A stretch of 64,000 bases of DNA from Trichobilharzia regenti (GCA_944472135.2 OX235264.1:91770319-91834318); one strand, 5' to 3'; positions 33,311-44,560 are shown, numbered from the stretch's first letter. The notes: a model not told the origin generated them from the sequence alone. Numbers and translations are program-made.

Positions 33311-33831
33311 AGAAAAAAAATCCGCATTTAGACATTTAGAAAGCAAAAGGTTTCAGCGAAGAAATATTTACTTTTCAATTAGTTCCACATATCAGGCTCT
33401 GCTGTAATATATATATATATATATTGTAGAGTAGATCCGGGGATGAGGATAAATAGTTTCCAGCCAAAATATCTAACGTAACCTTACATGAGGTCGATCG
33501 CGGGCGCAAATAGTTCAGTGATAACATCTGTGACTATGACATTCACTGAGTGACGAGGGTTCCAATATCAGAAGGAGGGATAAGAGTTCTTCCAGGATTG
33601 TAGATAAACCTTGCCCTGACTAATGGATGCCAACTAGCTCGGAACCTAGGTGAAACAAGGTTTCCTACCAAATGTCCTCAACCATCTAATATCAAAACTA
33701 TGCACAAATGAATGCTTTAGTCTACTGAAACTAATGTTTAACTCAAAGAAAATTAATCAATAATTAGGCTTAATGTTTGAGGTTAAAAAGATAAGCAAAC
33801 AATGAAGAGGGGTAAAACGAAGCCCACTTAC

Positions 33832-33917
33832 GTTCAATATATCTACAACCTGAAAGAAGTGCTCTTTGATAACCTTCAATACTACAAGGACCTGTAAGTT
33901 GATCTTCAAGGAGAAAT
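33832..33917 (-). CDS. PLCL: PLCL-like exon E: X domain
   Basis: The 86-bp exon lies between TTTCAG and GTAAG and encodes residues 130-159. It reads FLLEDQLTGPCSIEGYQ then GCRYIE, matching the 'YL..DQL.GPSS...Y..AL..GCR.VE' stretch of PLC X domains. The final Glu (E158) corresponds to the calcium ligand Glu341 and is conserved. Confidence 0.87.
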
Positions 33918-34024
33918 CTGAAACAAAAAAGAACAAACAAGCAAAAACAAAAAAACAAAGATATAATATGAAACACACAAGAGGGGAAAATAAAAACTCT
34001 TAATCAAGTATTGGTTTATAGGGA

Positions 34025-34195
34025 TTTGATTGATTGGTTACAGGATTTCATGATCAGCTGACATTGGTTAGAGAACCATTGAAAAACATGGGAGTACTGA
34101 ACAGTTGTTTTATTCCTGGTTTAGGACTCTTCAGCAGTGTGCATCCAATTGGGTTCGAACCCACCACCTTTTGGTTAAAAACTCATTTTACCTTC
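34025..34195 (-). mobile_element. SINE III, minus copy
   Basis: Minus strand: partial tRNA-like head with B-box GGGTTCGAACCC (34148-34160), hammerhead-like motif (34094-34140), tail CTAACCAATGTCAGCTGATCATG. Head-to-head with 34290-34460. Confidence 0.72.
34094..34140 (-). ncRNA. Hammerhead-like motif of SINE III, core intact
   Basis: Core CTGAAGA is intact. Stem I pairs ACTG with CAGT. Stem II starts GTCC. Stem III ACA/TGT pairs with a 2-nt loop and a GTT triplet. GAA reads AAA, so cleavage is unlikely in this copy. Confidence 0.5.
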
Positions 34196-34289
34196 TTGAA
34201 ATTGGGCGTCCAGATTACGACAGGATTCTCTATTAGCTTATAAAACTTATTGCAGCTTTCACATACTTTAAATCTAAGTCAAGCTTCAA

Positions 34290-34460
34290 TCACCGGCTCG
34301 CCTTCTGACGGGAAGGTCTTGGGTTTAAACACTGAGAGGTTGCGTACTTCTGAAGACTCGTGAATTATTGGGACGAAACAGCTGTCCAGTACTCCCAGGT
34401 AGTTGTTATCCAATGGTTCTCTAACTGTTTTCGGCTGGTGATGAATTCTTCAAATATTAT
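34290..34460 (+). mobile_element. SINE III, plus copy
   Basis: Decayed tRNA-like head (GGCTCGCCTTCTGACGGGAAGG, GGGTTTAAACAC), hammerhead-like motif at 34344-34392, tail GTTCTCTAACTGTTTTCGGC. Confidence 0.72.
34344..34392 (+). ncRNA. Hammerhead-like motif of SINE III, core and stem III intact
   Basis: Stem I GTACTT/CAGTAC pairs at five of six. Core CTGAAGA is intact, GAA is intact, stem III ACA/TGT has a GC loop and the cleavage triplet is GTC. Stem II is degraded on its 5' side (CTCG in place of GTCC). Confidence 0.6.
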
Positions 34461-35430
34461 TCTTTGAATCTTTCAAAAATGCCTTTGATTCTTGTTCAAG
34501 ACCCTTGACTTTATACAACTACACATATATACCAGTGTGCATACCTTAGGTTGAAGGGATTTGAGGTTATATTGTGCCAGTGGATTTTATTTCTTAGTCA
34601 GCTTTTAAAGATCTGATAATTAAAGATAACAACAGGAATCTTGCTTCAATTCGAATCATCAAAACCTGAGTGTTTAAGTCATGAAACACACACAAATTGT
34701 TTCAAGTGTAGTTCCGAATATAGTAAACAAAACTGTTCAGTGTGTATACTCATAACCATGACATCTAATTTTGCCAGCTTAACCATTAAAGTTTCACAGG
34801 CAGTAGTGTTGGTGATTTTCAATGGAGAAGAAGGCTTCAAACTCAACTTTCACCCTTTTTCACGCTTACCAACAGTTGGTAAACTAAATGAGGTTTACGA
34901 GCGCCTCGGCGAGGAATCGAACCCGGATCATTTGAGTGATTGATTGGTGAGTATTCTATCAGTGAATCACGGACGACTAACAAAAAGCTAAGTGTGATGA
35001 AAGGCCTACGATCAGACTGGATAGCTCAAAGATAGTGGCGTTTACTGGTAATCCTTATAATACTAACCAATAGGTGCTAAATCAATTGAAACTTCCCCTG
35101 ACACAAGCAAATTAAAAAGGAAGGTTTAGGAATATAATGGATCAAACTAAGAACAGAGAACCATCAGCTTTAGAGGAAAATCTACGCGATTGAGCAGAAG
35201 TGAAATGATAAAATCTCAAACAGTTGTGCCTACTTTTTACATATAACTGGGAACTACTTCCACAATATAAATAGAAGTACAAGTGAAGTTTTGGACATTG
35301 AAAAATGAAGACACTCATCATCAAGGTTAACGGGAATCGAATGCACAGATACTAATATGTAAACCCTTATTAGTATTCATGATACCGAATGCCTAGAAAT
35401 GAAAGTTATAATGATAATAATAATAATAGT
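34461..35430. other. Intron sequence, one isolated B-box-like word
   Basis: GGAATCGAACCCGG at about 34911-34924 is a lone reverse B-box, probably a SINE relic. Nothing else recognised. Confidence 0.45.
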
Positions 35431-35439
35431 TGTTTTTCA

Positions 35440-35725
35440 AAAGTTGATGTCAGTTAAAGAACCATTGAAAACCAACTGAGAGTATTTTACACCCCTATAG
35501 TCCAAATTTCGGACTAATTGGCAGTATACACCCACTAGGGGGGGGGGTCAAGCTCTTAGACAGTTCAGATAAAGGGGGATGCGACTCAATAGCCGTTAGC
35601 CCATGAACTCTAACTCCTACTAATTTGTAATTTTGGTGACACTGAGTCAGGTACCAGTGACTGAATGGTCTACGCGTTTGCCTTGTAACTAGAAGGTACT
35701 GGTTTCGAACTCTAGAATTCAATTC
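35440..35725. mobile_element. Head-to-head pair of SINE III copies
   Basis: The minus half is 35440-35615 (tail GTTAAAGAACCATTGAAAACC on plus; degraded hammerhead-like segment near 35485-35540; a G9 run at 35539). The plus half is 35650-35722, with tRNA-like words AGTGACTGAATGGTC, CTTGTAACTAGAAGG and GTTTCGAAC. Confidence 0.62.
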
Positions 35726-35999
35726 ATCTAATTTTTATTCTTCTGAATTGTTTCATCCCCAGTTTCATTTATTTTTAACTTGATTCATTGAATATATATT
35801 ATTAATCCAGTATATTTTTACTATAGTAAATTGAAAATGATTTGAATTCAAAACATAGTAATAGAGATTTAAATGAACGTCAATGGTAAAGTGGGGTTAA
35901 TTGTACACCGCCCAAACAACAAGTCCTAGATTGACTCTCATTGCAGTCATCACTGTATTCTAGGATATGCAAGTAAACTTTATTTTGCGAGAAACTTAC

Positions 36000-36117
36000 G
36001 TTTTATGCGATGATGCAATGTAATAATGTGTTATTGGCTGAGACATATCTTGGCATACTTGTAAGTGTACAGGATTGAATATATCACATTCTTCAGATAA
36101 CAGCAATGAAGTGAAAC
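36000..36117 (-). CDS. PLCL: PLCL-like exon D: start of catalytic X domain
   Basis: The 118-bp exon encodes residues 91-130: [35 protein letters not shown]. The first catalytic histidine (PLC-delta1 His311) is present as H128. The next residue, normally the calcium ligand Asn312, is lysine. The acceptor (CCAAG) has a weak pyrimidine tract, mostly a TTA repeat, but is the only one that keeps the frame. Donor is GTAAG. Confidence 0.87.
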
Positions 36118-36394
36118 CTTGGAAATATAATAATAATAACAGAATACATTATAATAAGTTAAACAAAGTAATTAACTACAAAGCTTTATAGAAATATTTA
36201 TTCATGTACTAAGACTTCCCATTCATCTCCACATCATCGCTTACTCTTCTGTATCAGTAAGTGTGCCGTAAATCTGATACCTTTGGACGCTGCGAGCAAA
36301 ATAAAGCATGTCTTTATACAAGTCTCCTTGACGTCGACGTAGGTATTCTGAAAAAAAAACAAGTCGTGAGCAGTAGAGTACAGTGAGTCATGTG

Positions 36395-36615
36395 TGCGGA
36401 AAAACACTCGTCATGCAATGACCATTGGATCGGGTTCCAGTGGTTTTGAATGGTCTTACTGCTCTTCCTGTAACCAGAAGGTCCTATGTTCGAACCCCAG
36501 TCGATGCGTACTGTGAAGAGTCCCAAACTAGGACGAAACAACTTTCCAGTACTCCATGCAGCTTTTCATATAGTTTTGTAACCGATGTCAGGTCATGATG
36601 AATTCCTGTGACCAA
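36395..36615 (+). mobile_element. SINE III, full plus copy
   Basis: tRNA-like head 36430-36500 (CAGTGGTTTTGAATGGTC, CTGTAACCAGAAGG, B-box TGTTCGAACCCC), hammerhead-like motif at 36508-36552, tail ending ATGATGAATTCC. Confidence 0.75.
36508..36552 (+). ncRNA. Hammerhead-like motif of SINE III
   Basis: Stem I GTACTG/CAGTAC is perfect (6 bp) and stem II GTCC/GGAC is perfect. The core reads TGAAGA directly after stem I, so the C3-equivalent base is deleted. GAA is intact; stem III (ACA/TTT) is weakened. Confidence 0.55.
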
Positions 36616-37280
36616 CCGATCGAATCCGTGCAAATCAATACTTAAATGCTTTTTTTGTTCAAACATCTACCTATTTGTGTTAAATAGTGGATTTTGGAAG
36701 TGGTACGTTTACGGGAATAGTTTACGCAGTGTCGGTGGTTTCACGTGAAAACTCTGATTAGTTAACAATATTGTCATAAGCCTGTTAAAAGGGAAAGGTT
36801 GTGTATGGAGCTGACAATTCCACTCCTAATGAGTAATCCCACTGCTATTGAAGAATAGGGAAGATTCCTCACTTTGAAGGTGAATTACTTTTAGCTGAAC
36901 AAAGTCTTCTTGAAGCCAGTCTACTGGTATGTTTTGTTTCCACGAAAGCAGAAAGGAAGGCATGGGGCCATAGAATGTCACCCTCGGGTTTGAGATGACT
37001 GCTTAGATTCCTTTCACATTACAGGGTATTGCTGTATTACTGCAGTAACAATGGAAACCATTTTTGAAGCGCTGTTAATGAAACTAAATTCTACTGAGAA
37101 CTTCAGAAAGTTAGTGAAACACTGCACCGACAACGGTTTAAAAATAGAATGAATTTGTTAGAATTAAGTTAGCTGAAACAACTTTCATATTTATTGGGTA
37201 AATACATGCATAGGGATTCGAATTCTGAATTACCTCTAAAGCTAATATACTACATGTCAGTGTCTGACCATCTCAAATGT
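36616..37280. other. Intron sequence, no clear feature
   Basis: GTCGGTGGTTTCACG near 36731 may be a trace of a tRNA-like head. No gene recognised. Confidence 0.4.
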
Positions 37281-37289
37281 TCAATTTCT

Positions 37290-37585
37290 AACTTGCCTCA
37301 GGTAGAAAACCAAAGAGAATGGGACAGTTTTTTCTCTCCTTTTTGGAACTCTCCAACAGTACGCACTCATGCATCACACAGGGACTGAACTCAGGACCTT
37401 AGGGTTGAAAGGCAAGCCCATAGACCATGCAAGCAGCGCATTGTCAGAGAGCTTGTAACCTGAAGTCTTGGAATTTAATTCCTAGTGGAGTCTTCAGTTT
37501 ATACTGCTTAGGTGTCCCCAAAAAATGGAGCAGTTGATGGCATTTCGTGATCATACATGTGATCGAACAAATCTTTGCAAATAAT
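37290..37585. mobile_element. Head-to-head pair of SINE III copies, degraded
   Basis: The minus half is 37290-37435 (hammerhead-like segment GTACTGTTGGAGAGTTCC on minus; head with CTGAACTCAGGACC on plus). The plus half starts at about 37450 with TTGTAACCTGAAG and a decayed tail. Confidence 0.6.
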
Positions 37586-38145
37586 AACTGTCAGGGAGTT
37601 GTCTATACCACCCAAAATGTACTCCACTGCAAAATAAAGCCGCATGTAACGAATTTTGTGTAAAGTGGGTTACCGAAGTCCTCAGAGGAGTAATTAACAA
37701 AAAGATGAAAACCAGGATCTAATAATGATCGTGATAACCAGGTGTTTCTAACACTATGAAGCAATGATTTCTCATTACTTATTAGGGGAAATGTTACATC
37801 AAATACCAAATCAATGTTTAATTAACTGGGATAATTGGACTATTTTTATTATATTGATTCTGACATAAGATTCCATTGATCTCAGTATTACGTAATCGGT
37901 TACGCTTATTCACTGTTGTTACTGAATGCATTACGCAGGACCGATATTAAATCGATGTCCCAGTCATGTCACTGTTGACTGATAAAGCAGAATCTTTGGC
38001 TATACTTTAAAGTAAAGGGGGAAAATATTCAGGAAAACCCAGTTACGATCATGATTGCTAAGGAAAGATGGTTGATAAATTCGAGCAGAATTCTAAAAAT
38101 CTCACTTCAAATTACAGCATTTTGACTGGGTAACTGACTAGTTTG
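37586..38145. other. Intron sequence, no recognised feature
   Basis: No gene or repeat recognised. Confidence 0.5.
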
Positions 38146-38149
38146 ATTA

Positions 38150-38545
38150 TAGAAGTTGGCACAGTTGTGCACCAGATCAACTTGCCACCAGTTGTCTCCA
38201 GCATTCATCGATTCCTAACATCCCAAGGACCCGACACAGCAAGATACCCTATACCTCCCTACGTGGCTGGCTTAAACTATCTGTTATGGATTTCAGTGAC
38301 TGATGCCATGTTTTTGTTTGACCATCATCACTAGCTCTTCTCCAGCCTAACAAATCTTTTACCAGCTAAAATTTCCCATAGAGGGACGCATTCACAACAC
38401 GAGCTCTAGCCATCTCAGTCAATATAGCGGCACAATCTTGTCTATTGGTTTTCCCTCCTTATCTAATACTCGATGCCTTAATACCTCAATAACACTCATC
38501 TCATAATACCACCCAACATGAGATATAAAATGCAGACACGTATGG
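38150..38545 (-). mobile_element. RTE-like element A, 3' fragment, degenerate
   Basis: The minus strand of 38335-38150 aligns with 14055-14180 of the better-preserved copy (words ACAAAAACATGGCATCA, GGTCCTTGGGATGTTAGGAATC). Frameshifted and non-functional. Confidence 0.65.
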
Positions 38546-38980
38546 TCAAAGACAACTAGCCAGGCTTTTCATATCTTCCACTTTCAATGGCCATATCTCA
38601 CTGACAGACAGAACTGCTGAACAGTATACACTGAAAATGTTGTCAAGAAAAACAATAAAATCCTCGCAACGAAATTATTCAGCTTAGAGAATATAAATAA
38701 ACTAATACACTCAAAAGTACACAGTACATATGCCTCTTTACTGTACCGTTTTGAATGATATTCATTTCCTTTTAATCTAATGATAATGTGCTTAGACAAA
38801 CCGTGTAATTGTAGATTGTAGTTATGAATAGTATGAAGAATGATTGGCCAGGAGTATTTAACTCTTAAATTATTGATTAAATTCTTCCGCTGCAGTCTTA
38901 ATTACATGTTGCCTGCATCATTTATCGATCAAAATATATATGCTGTTTCCTTTCAGTAAAAACATTTATAGTTAGTGGTA
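38546..38980. other. Intron sequence, no recognised feature
   Basis: No gene or repeat recognised. Confidence 0.5.
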
Positions 38981-38984
38981 TTCT

Positions 38985-40450
38985 CTTTGGCACCGAGTGG
39001 AACATAGGGCTTCAACAGCATATCTTCACTTTATCCTATTCTATGTAGTCCTCTTTAGATGGCTCCACAAAATTGCCCATAGACTCTCATCTTTCCGAAG
39101 TTACATGATCTCCCCATGTTACTTTCACACACGTTCATACCAAACTCATCGTTTCCACTTCGAGTTCTACTCAAGTGTACTCAGAGTGTTCGATGTATCT
39201 ACACTGTCTTAGGAACTCGTTCCCGACAGTTTCTTGTTTCTAATTCTTTCTGGCCAGCTACCTAAACTACAGTATGACAACTGTTGTTCAGAGTCTAAAG
39301 TAGCCCATTAGACATGTTTTCCATGACGTGCAGTGTAAGTTTCGGAGATGCACTTAGAAGAATTGACTAACTTAACATTGGTGTTGAAAATCTGAGAGCA
39401 TTAGTTACTACAATTATTTATAAAATCTCTTGTTTTTCTCGAACATTTTATGACATTTCTCTTCTGTTTATGTTATTCTACTGGCATCTGTTAATCTGAA
39501 CAGATGTCATTTTAGAATAAAGTAACTAGTTTACTGTCAAATTGGAACCTCATCCTTGGTGTGTGTGTGTATATTCAGATCGATAACTCTGAAACCATAA
39601 GAAATGTATATTTCAGGTATATATCTGAGATCTTGTGATACATTTATGAAAAGTACTTCTATGCACACATTGTTGCAGATCAGTTATTTTAACAGAATAA
39701 GGCATATAATTATTACTATTAATCCTTTGGATTTCAAGTGTTACATGGATCTTCAAATGCACATATCCATTTTACCTTGTTTTCTTCAGTCTTCTTTAGC
39801 TGGCACCAAGATTGCCGGTAAGTTGTCATGTCTTCCTCACATAATGTCCTCTACATTATACTTGTTCCTCATCAATGTTCCCACTCGACAGCTTCGTCTG
39901 TAGTTTCACTCAGATGTTCCCTCAGTGTTTATCCAGTCCATCTTTATTCCCTTCCAAGTAGTTGTTGTGCAATAGGTTGCTAGGTTGATTCGTCTCCAGA
40001 GTTCCTTATTGTTATTCTTTTCTGGCTATCTGATCCTCAGTAAAGAGGGAGGATATCTTTTGATAAACTTCGTTAGCTTATTCAAAATAATTTCTGCATC
40101 GCGCATGCCAAGTCTGTGAACCATATAGAAACACTGACAGACTTGATGTTACTGTTAAAAATTTATTCAGATCTTGCTTCTTATGCTAAGTGCCGCAGAC
40201 CTCCCCACACCGATTTCCCTGTAATGGAAAGATGTTTTACTCTGTAATTGTGATTGGCTGTGAAATTCCAATCAGTATAACAAGTGGTTGAAACAATGCT
40301 ATCTAGACGAGTAGTGCAGGTTACCGCCTTCAACACATATCTCGCCGATATTGATTGCTGCAAGATTTTGTTTTTGTTGTAGGTTGGTCAGTTGGTATGC
40401 TCGTCACCTTTATCTTCTCTAGGGTTGGCCTGAAATCCCGCCTTCAGAAC
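38985..40450 (-). mobile_element. RTE-like element B, long degenerate copy
   Basis: Shares with other B copies GAACATAGGGCTTCAACAGC (3' end), TAATTCTTTCTGGCCAGCTA, and CCTGTAATGGAAAGATG-type sequence. A second 3'-like region near 39745-39900 suggests two overlapping or nested fragments. No long frame remains. Confidence 0.6.
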
Positions 40451-40699
40451 TATCTCTTACAGTAATTATTTTATGTCTACTTCCTGGGTTGTTCGAGGAT
40501 ATACGCGATTGATTTATGAACTGAGACTTAAGCAGATAGATATAGTAGAATAAATGAAACAACAGAAAAGAACTTCTGCATTATACACATAGCTCTCATC
40601 TGTGGAATGAGCTGTAAATCTAGGCAGAAGTAGGTAACTTAACATAATTAGATTAATAGAATCTTTGTCAGACAACATCACTACGAAGTGGTTTATCAA

Positions 40700-41295
40700 T
40701 TTTAGTGACAACAGAAATCCTATACTACTATTTTTATAATTTCATCATCTACAAAATAAACTGTAACAACTGCGAAAAACACTACATCGGCCAAAGTGGA
40801 CGTCCCCTTCGTCTTCGTATCCACGAACATAAACTAGCCGTCAAAAGACATGATATACACTCCCTCATTTCACTACACACAGACAACTACGGACATCAAT
40901 TCGACTGGGACAACGTTCAAATATTAGACAAAGGAAATAACAAGAATGCTAGAGAATTTTTAGAAGCTTGGCATTCCAGTGAATCATCAATCAATAGACA
41001 CATCGAGATAGACAAAAGTTATCAACCAATAAGAAAGAAACTTCATACACAAAGGGTCAAAGTTCAAGTCAAAGAAACAACCGGTTCCAATACAAGTAAC
41101 CTAGAAGGTGTGAAAACACACACAAACAACCAATCACGTCCAAGGTCACCAGGAGAGATGATTAATAAACTCGTGGAGAAATCTAAAAGCTCACTTCAAA
41201 TTGAAGTATGCGCTGAAGATGTCACCCAGTAAGGTGATGAAAGCTTCGCAAACTAACCATCCAGCTCAGAGAACAAAACCACATCATAATTTCAT
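40700..41295 (+). mobile_element. Penelope-like element, family 2, best-preserved GIY-YIG ORF
   Basis: Frame 40705-41232 (175 codons) is open: KINCNNCEKHYIGQSGRPLRL, HEHKLAVKRHD, FDWDNVQILDKGN, NAREFLEAWHS. This is a GIY-YIG endonuclease with its CxxC-type start and YIGQ motif. The element's 3' end (CGCTGAAGATGTCACCCAG...) follows at 41205-41290. The RT part is missing upstream, so the insertion is 5' truncated. No inverted left arm is present here, unlike the copies at 9785 and 20070. Confidence 0.82.
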
Positions 41296-41319
41296 TCCCT
41301 TGCCCTTTGAGTGAAACGC

Positions 41320-41560
41320 AAGGCTTCATGCTTGAGATGGCTTAAAGTTTCGGTAGCAGTTGGCTTTATTTTTACGGCTGGGGGGGGGGGTTGCTAGCCT
41401 GATGCACACACACCCCACTCCTTACCGGGCTTATTATCGACTTGACAAGGTTCAATCAGGGGATTAAGCCAAGGATTGAATCTGAGATCACGTGTGACGC
41501 AGTCGAGGAGCATGATACCGATGAACCACTAAGATCAGATATGCTGTATCTCAACATGTT
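41320..41560 (-). mobile_element. tRNA-derived SINE relic
   Basis: The minus strand resembles the copy at 62340-62580 (GGCTTCA..., GGGGTTGCTAGCCT, GATTGAATC, GACGCAGTCG on plus). The B-box is decayed. Contains a G10 run near 41381. Confidence 0.5.
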
Positions 41561-41650
41561 GCTGGTTTTGTTCTATTAATTTGCCTAAAACACATTCAAG
41601 ATAACGACTGTAGAAACTTCATACATTTTATTTCCCTTGATGAATTTGAC

Positions 41651-42771
41651 TAAAGCAAAAACGACAGTGAATGTTACAGGATAATACAGTTTCATATTTT
41701 ATTTATATGGCTTCTCGTCAGCTGCTAACAGCCTAAATAAATTATTCTTATTAGGTTCATGTACAGAAAAGTTTCAACATACTTGAAAATTTTACACGAT
41801 GTCAGTTGACAGAAGATTTCGGAATTGGCGAAGAGTGCTCAGAAAATTATGCTCATAAAGTTTTTACACAGGCAGTTCAAGTTTAAACTAAGTAAATATA
41901 TGTATGCAGTGGTAATGGAGTTAAGTAATAAAGATGAGAGAAGCGTAAGATGCTGAATGATTAATAAATTAGGTAACAATGTAATGAGTTCAACTTAAAT
42001 CATAGAAACAAGGGACAAGCAAAAGTGCACTATATCAGAAGAGCGAGGTTAAAGTCAAAGATTAAGTAATCAATCAAAAGAGAGAGAGAAAAGACATCCA
42101 GTTACCAAGTGCTTCTTTCTGAACAAATAAATCAGGTTTCAAGCTTTTGATAGAAATTGTTTCGACAAAGTTGGGGAGAATTGAGCTCCTCTGTCCAGTG
42201 ATAATTTGACAGGATTTCGCAATTTACACCTCTTGTGACCTGTATCAAGGAGATGTATGGTAATGCCACTATTATAACCCTTTGTTCCCTTGAGGTGTAG
42301 ACTTGACCGCACATGTTCAGAAAATCGGAGGTGTATCCTTCTTTCCATTCTGTCATTGTAACTGCTTTGCAGATACAGGTAAATTTTTATACGCAGTTAA
42401 AGCTACCATGCTAAGGGTATCTGTTGACTGCATCAAAGAGCATGCTGTCAGACAGACGAGAACCAACTCAGCTGCGGGATAGGCTGTGGCTAGTGACATA
42501 ACTCCTTCACCCTTGTGTACATATATTTACTTTGCTTAAACTTGAACTGCCTATGTAAAAACTTTATGAGCATAATTTTCTGAGCACTCTTCGCCAATTC
42601 CGGAATCTTCTGTCAACTGACATCATGTAAAATTTTCAAGTATGTTGAAACTTTTCTGTACATGAACCTAATAAGAATAATTTATTTAGGCTGTTAGCAG
42701 CTGACGAGAAGCCATATAAATAAAATATGAAACTGTATTATTCTGTAACAACCACTGTTGTTCTTGCTTTA
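41651..42771. mobile_element. Penelope-like element with 255-bp inverted arms
   Basis: The left arm 41651-41905 and right arm 42517-42771 are reverse complements with only scattered mismatches over about 255 bp. The interior (minus, 42356-42132) holds a decayed GIY-YIG start (GRTERRIHLRFSEHVRSSLH after allowing for a shift, GITIHLLDTGH). The arms contain CAGCTGACGAGAAGCC. High arm identity implies recent formation or gene conversion. Confidence 0.8.
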
Positions 42772-42949
42772 TTCAAAATAAAGTTTGTAGTAATTCATAG
42801 TAAAACCGAAGAGGAATATAACAGTGGGCGAATTAGTTACTAAGTTGAATAAACATTATTTATATATTTCGCGAAATATACTCATTTATTCATTTTCTCA
42901 ATGGCTTATTTTTCAATTTGTTTAGTCGAATTTATTAACAGAGAAAGTT

Positions 42950-43689
42950 AACATTAAGCGGTTTTATAGTTTTCTCTTATTTGTCGTAGGGGTAGTAGAA
43001 TTTTCTAGATATCAGGGACAGGTGATGAATCATTCCTATTACACGTGTCGATTTGCAGTTGATTCGATAAACAAAGCTTCCCTTATCAATCTCTCCCTCC
43101 ACCCTGTTACATTAGATTTCAAAACTGTCATCCTATCCCATCATCCTATTGTATGGTTGTGTGCGATTGCATGTAATGCTGTGGCTGAACTATTCTCTAG
43201 ATTTCTTATCTTATTCGGGTCAACCAATCTAGATTTTGCTAAGATTTTATGTTCGGCTAGTTTGACTGCCCGTGTTCTACTAGTTTGACCTATGTATTTG
43301 ACCTGACAATCATTCCGGCAGGGTATTAGATAAATTAAATTGTTTTGGAAAGAAGGCTCCACAGCATCCTTTAACCGACAAAGCTTGTTTATAATTCAAT
43401 TTGTGGGTTTGTATGCCACTTTTATTCCGGCCTTGTTAAGAATTCTCCATAAGGTTTCCGAGGTTCCTTCCTTGCATGGAATTACTGTTGATGATTTAAA
43501 TCCCTTATTGTTGGTGTCGTCATTAGTATTAATATTATTAATATTACCATTATTATTATCATTATTATTGATATCATTATTATTATCCCTATCGCTACTA
43601 TCATTATTTATTTTATTTTTACATTTACTTACATATTTCTTGACTGATTTATCTGGGTAAATATAACACAATCCTCCAACATTAAGCGG
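42950..43689 (-). mobile_element. Penelope-like element, family 3, 12-bp target duplication
   Basis: The direct repeat AACATTAAGCGG flanks the insertion (42950-42961 and 43678-43689). On minus, 43677-43396 gives the linker with an Asn/Asp-rich run and ETLWRILNKAGIKVAYKPTN. 43362-43141 gives the GIY-YIG domain (LIYLIPCRNDCQVKYIGQTS, LAEHKILAKSRLVDP). A frameshift or stop separates them. 716 bp between the repeats. Confidence 0.82.
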
Positions 43690-43724
43690 AACTACAAATT
43701 GTGCAACCAACATAAATATTACTT

Positions 43725-44560
43725 ATTACTATTCTGTTGGACTTCAACAGAACATCTCCAGTCCTCTTCGTTTGGTCCCACCGTCTCCCATAGCCTCTCG
43801 TTTCCTGGTCACACAATCTCCTCCATGTCACCCTAAAAACTGCACTTAACACGTCATCGTTGATTTAAATTCCACTTGAGTGATGGTTTGGCGCTCGACT
43901 TCACTGTACGGTCTCCTCAGCATGTGTCCAATTCATCTCCATTTTCTTCGACATGTTTGTTTGGCAAAACGTTCTTGATTAGTTCGTCCTCAAAGTCTCT
44001 TGCTGCTAACTCTTTCTGGCTGGAGAAGGCAGATTCTGATGAAAGTCTACACTGACGCTCTCATCAACTTTCTAACGCATATATATGTGTATAAAACCTG
44101 ACTAAGTTAACATTGGTGTTGAAAATCCGAATTTTCAGTGTTAATGCTCCGGCGGAATGCAGAAGATTCTCAAACTCATTTCAGTTTGATGGAGATGCAT
44201 CTTGTCTTTCCGATTCAAGTTTTTCTGACATCCTCATTTGTTTTGTGTGTCTGTGATTGAAAAGATGCTGCCTGGTCAGATAAGTGATGAAAGTGACCTC
44301 TTTCAAATTTCCCCTGTTGATGTGGATTGGTTGATTACCACCACCACCTCCGTCTTCTCTATACAGTCACCAGAAGTACTGTCTTCTCTGGCTTCATCTG
44401 CTTCCAACTTGTTGGTTTCTGTCTGTAAGTCTTCGAGTTTGTGTGACTTTCTATCCGTGGGTAGACATCGCCTCAGTGATTGTATAAGTGTGACTGAAAT
44501 TACCTCCGTGGATAACTTTAAAGGATAATAAATCACATATTAGGCTGAATGATTTGACTC
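43725..44560 (-). mobile_element. RTE-like element B, 3' part, degenerate
   Basis: Contains ACTTCAACAGAACATCTCC, CTCCATGTCACCCT, GCTGCTAACTCTTTCTGGCTGG and the region coding KLEDLQTETNKLEADEA on minus. Stops throughout. Starts at TTATTACTATT. Confidence 0.65.

Noticed and set aside
41690..42750. Hammerhead ribozyme in the inverted arms of the 41651 element (CTGACGA and GAAAC words)
   Set aside because: Stem I could pair CAG/CTG plus GTTA/TAAC, but stems II and III do not form well. Left as a suggestion for a covariance search.
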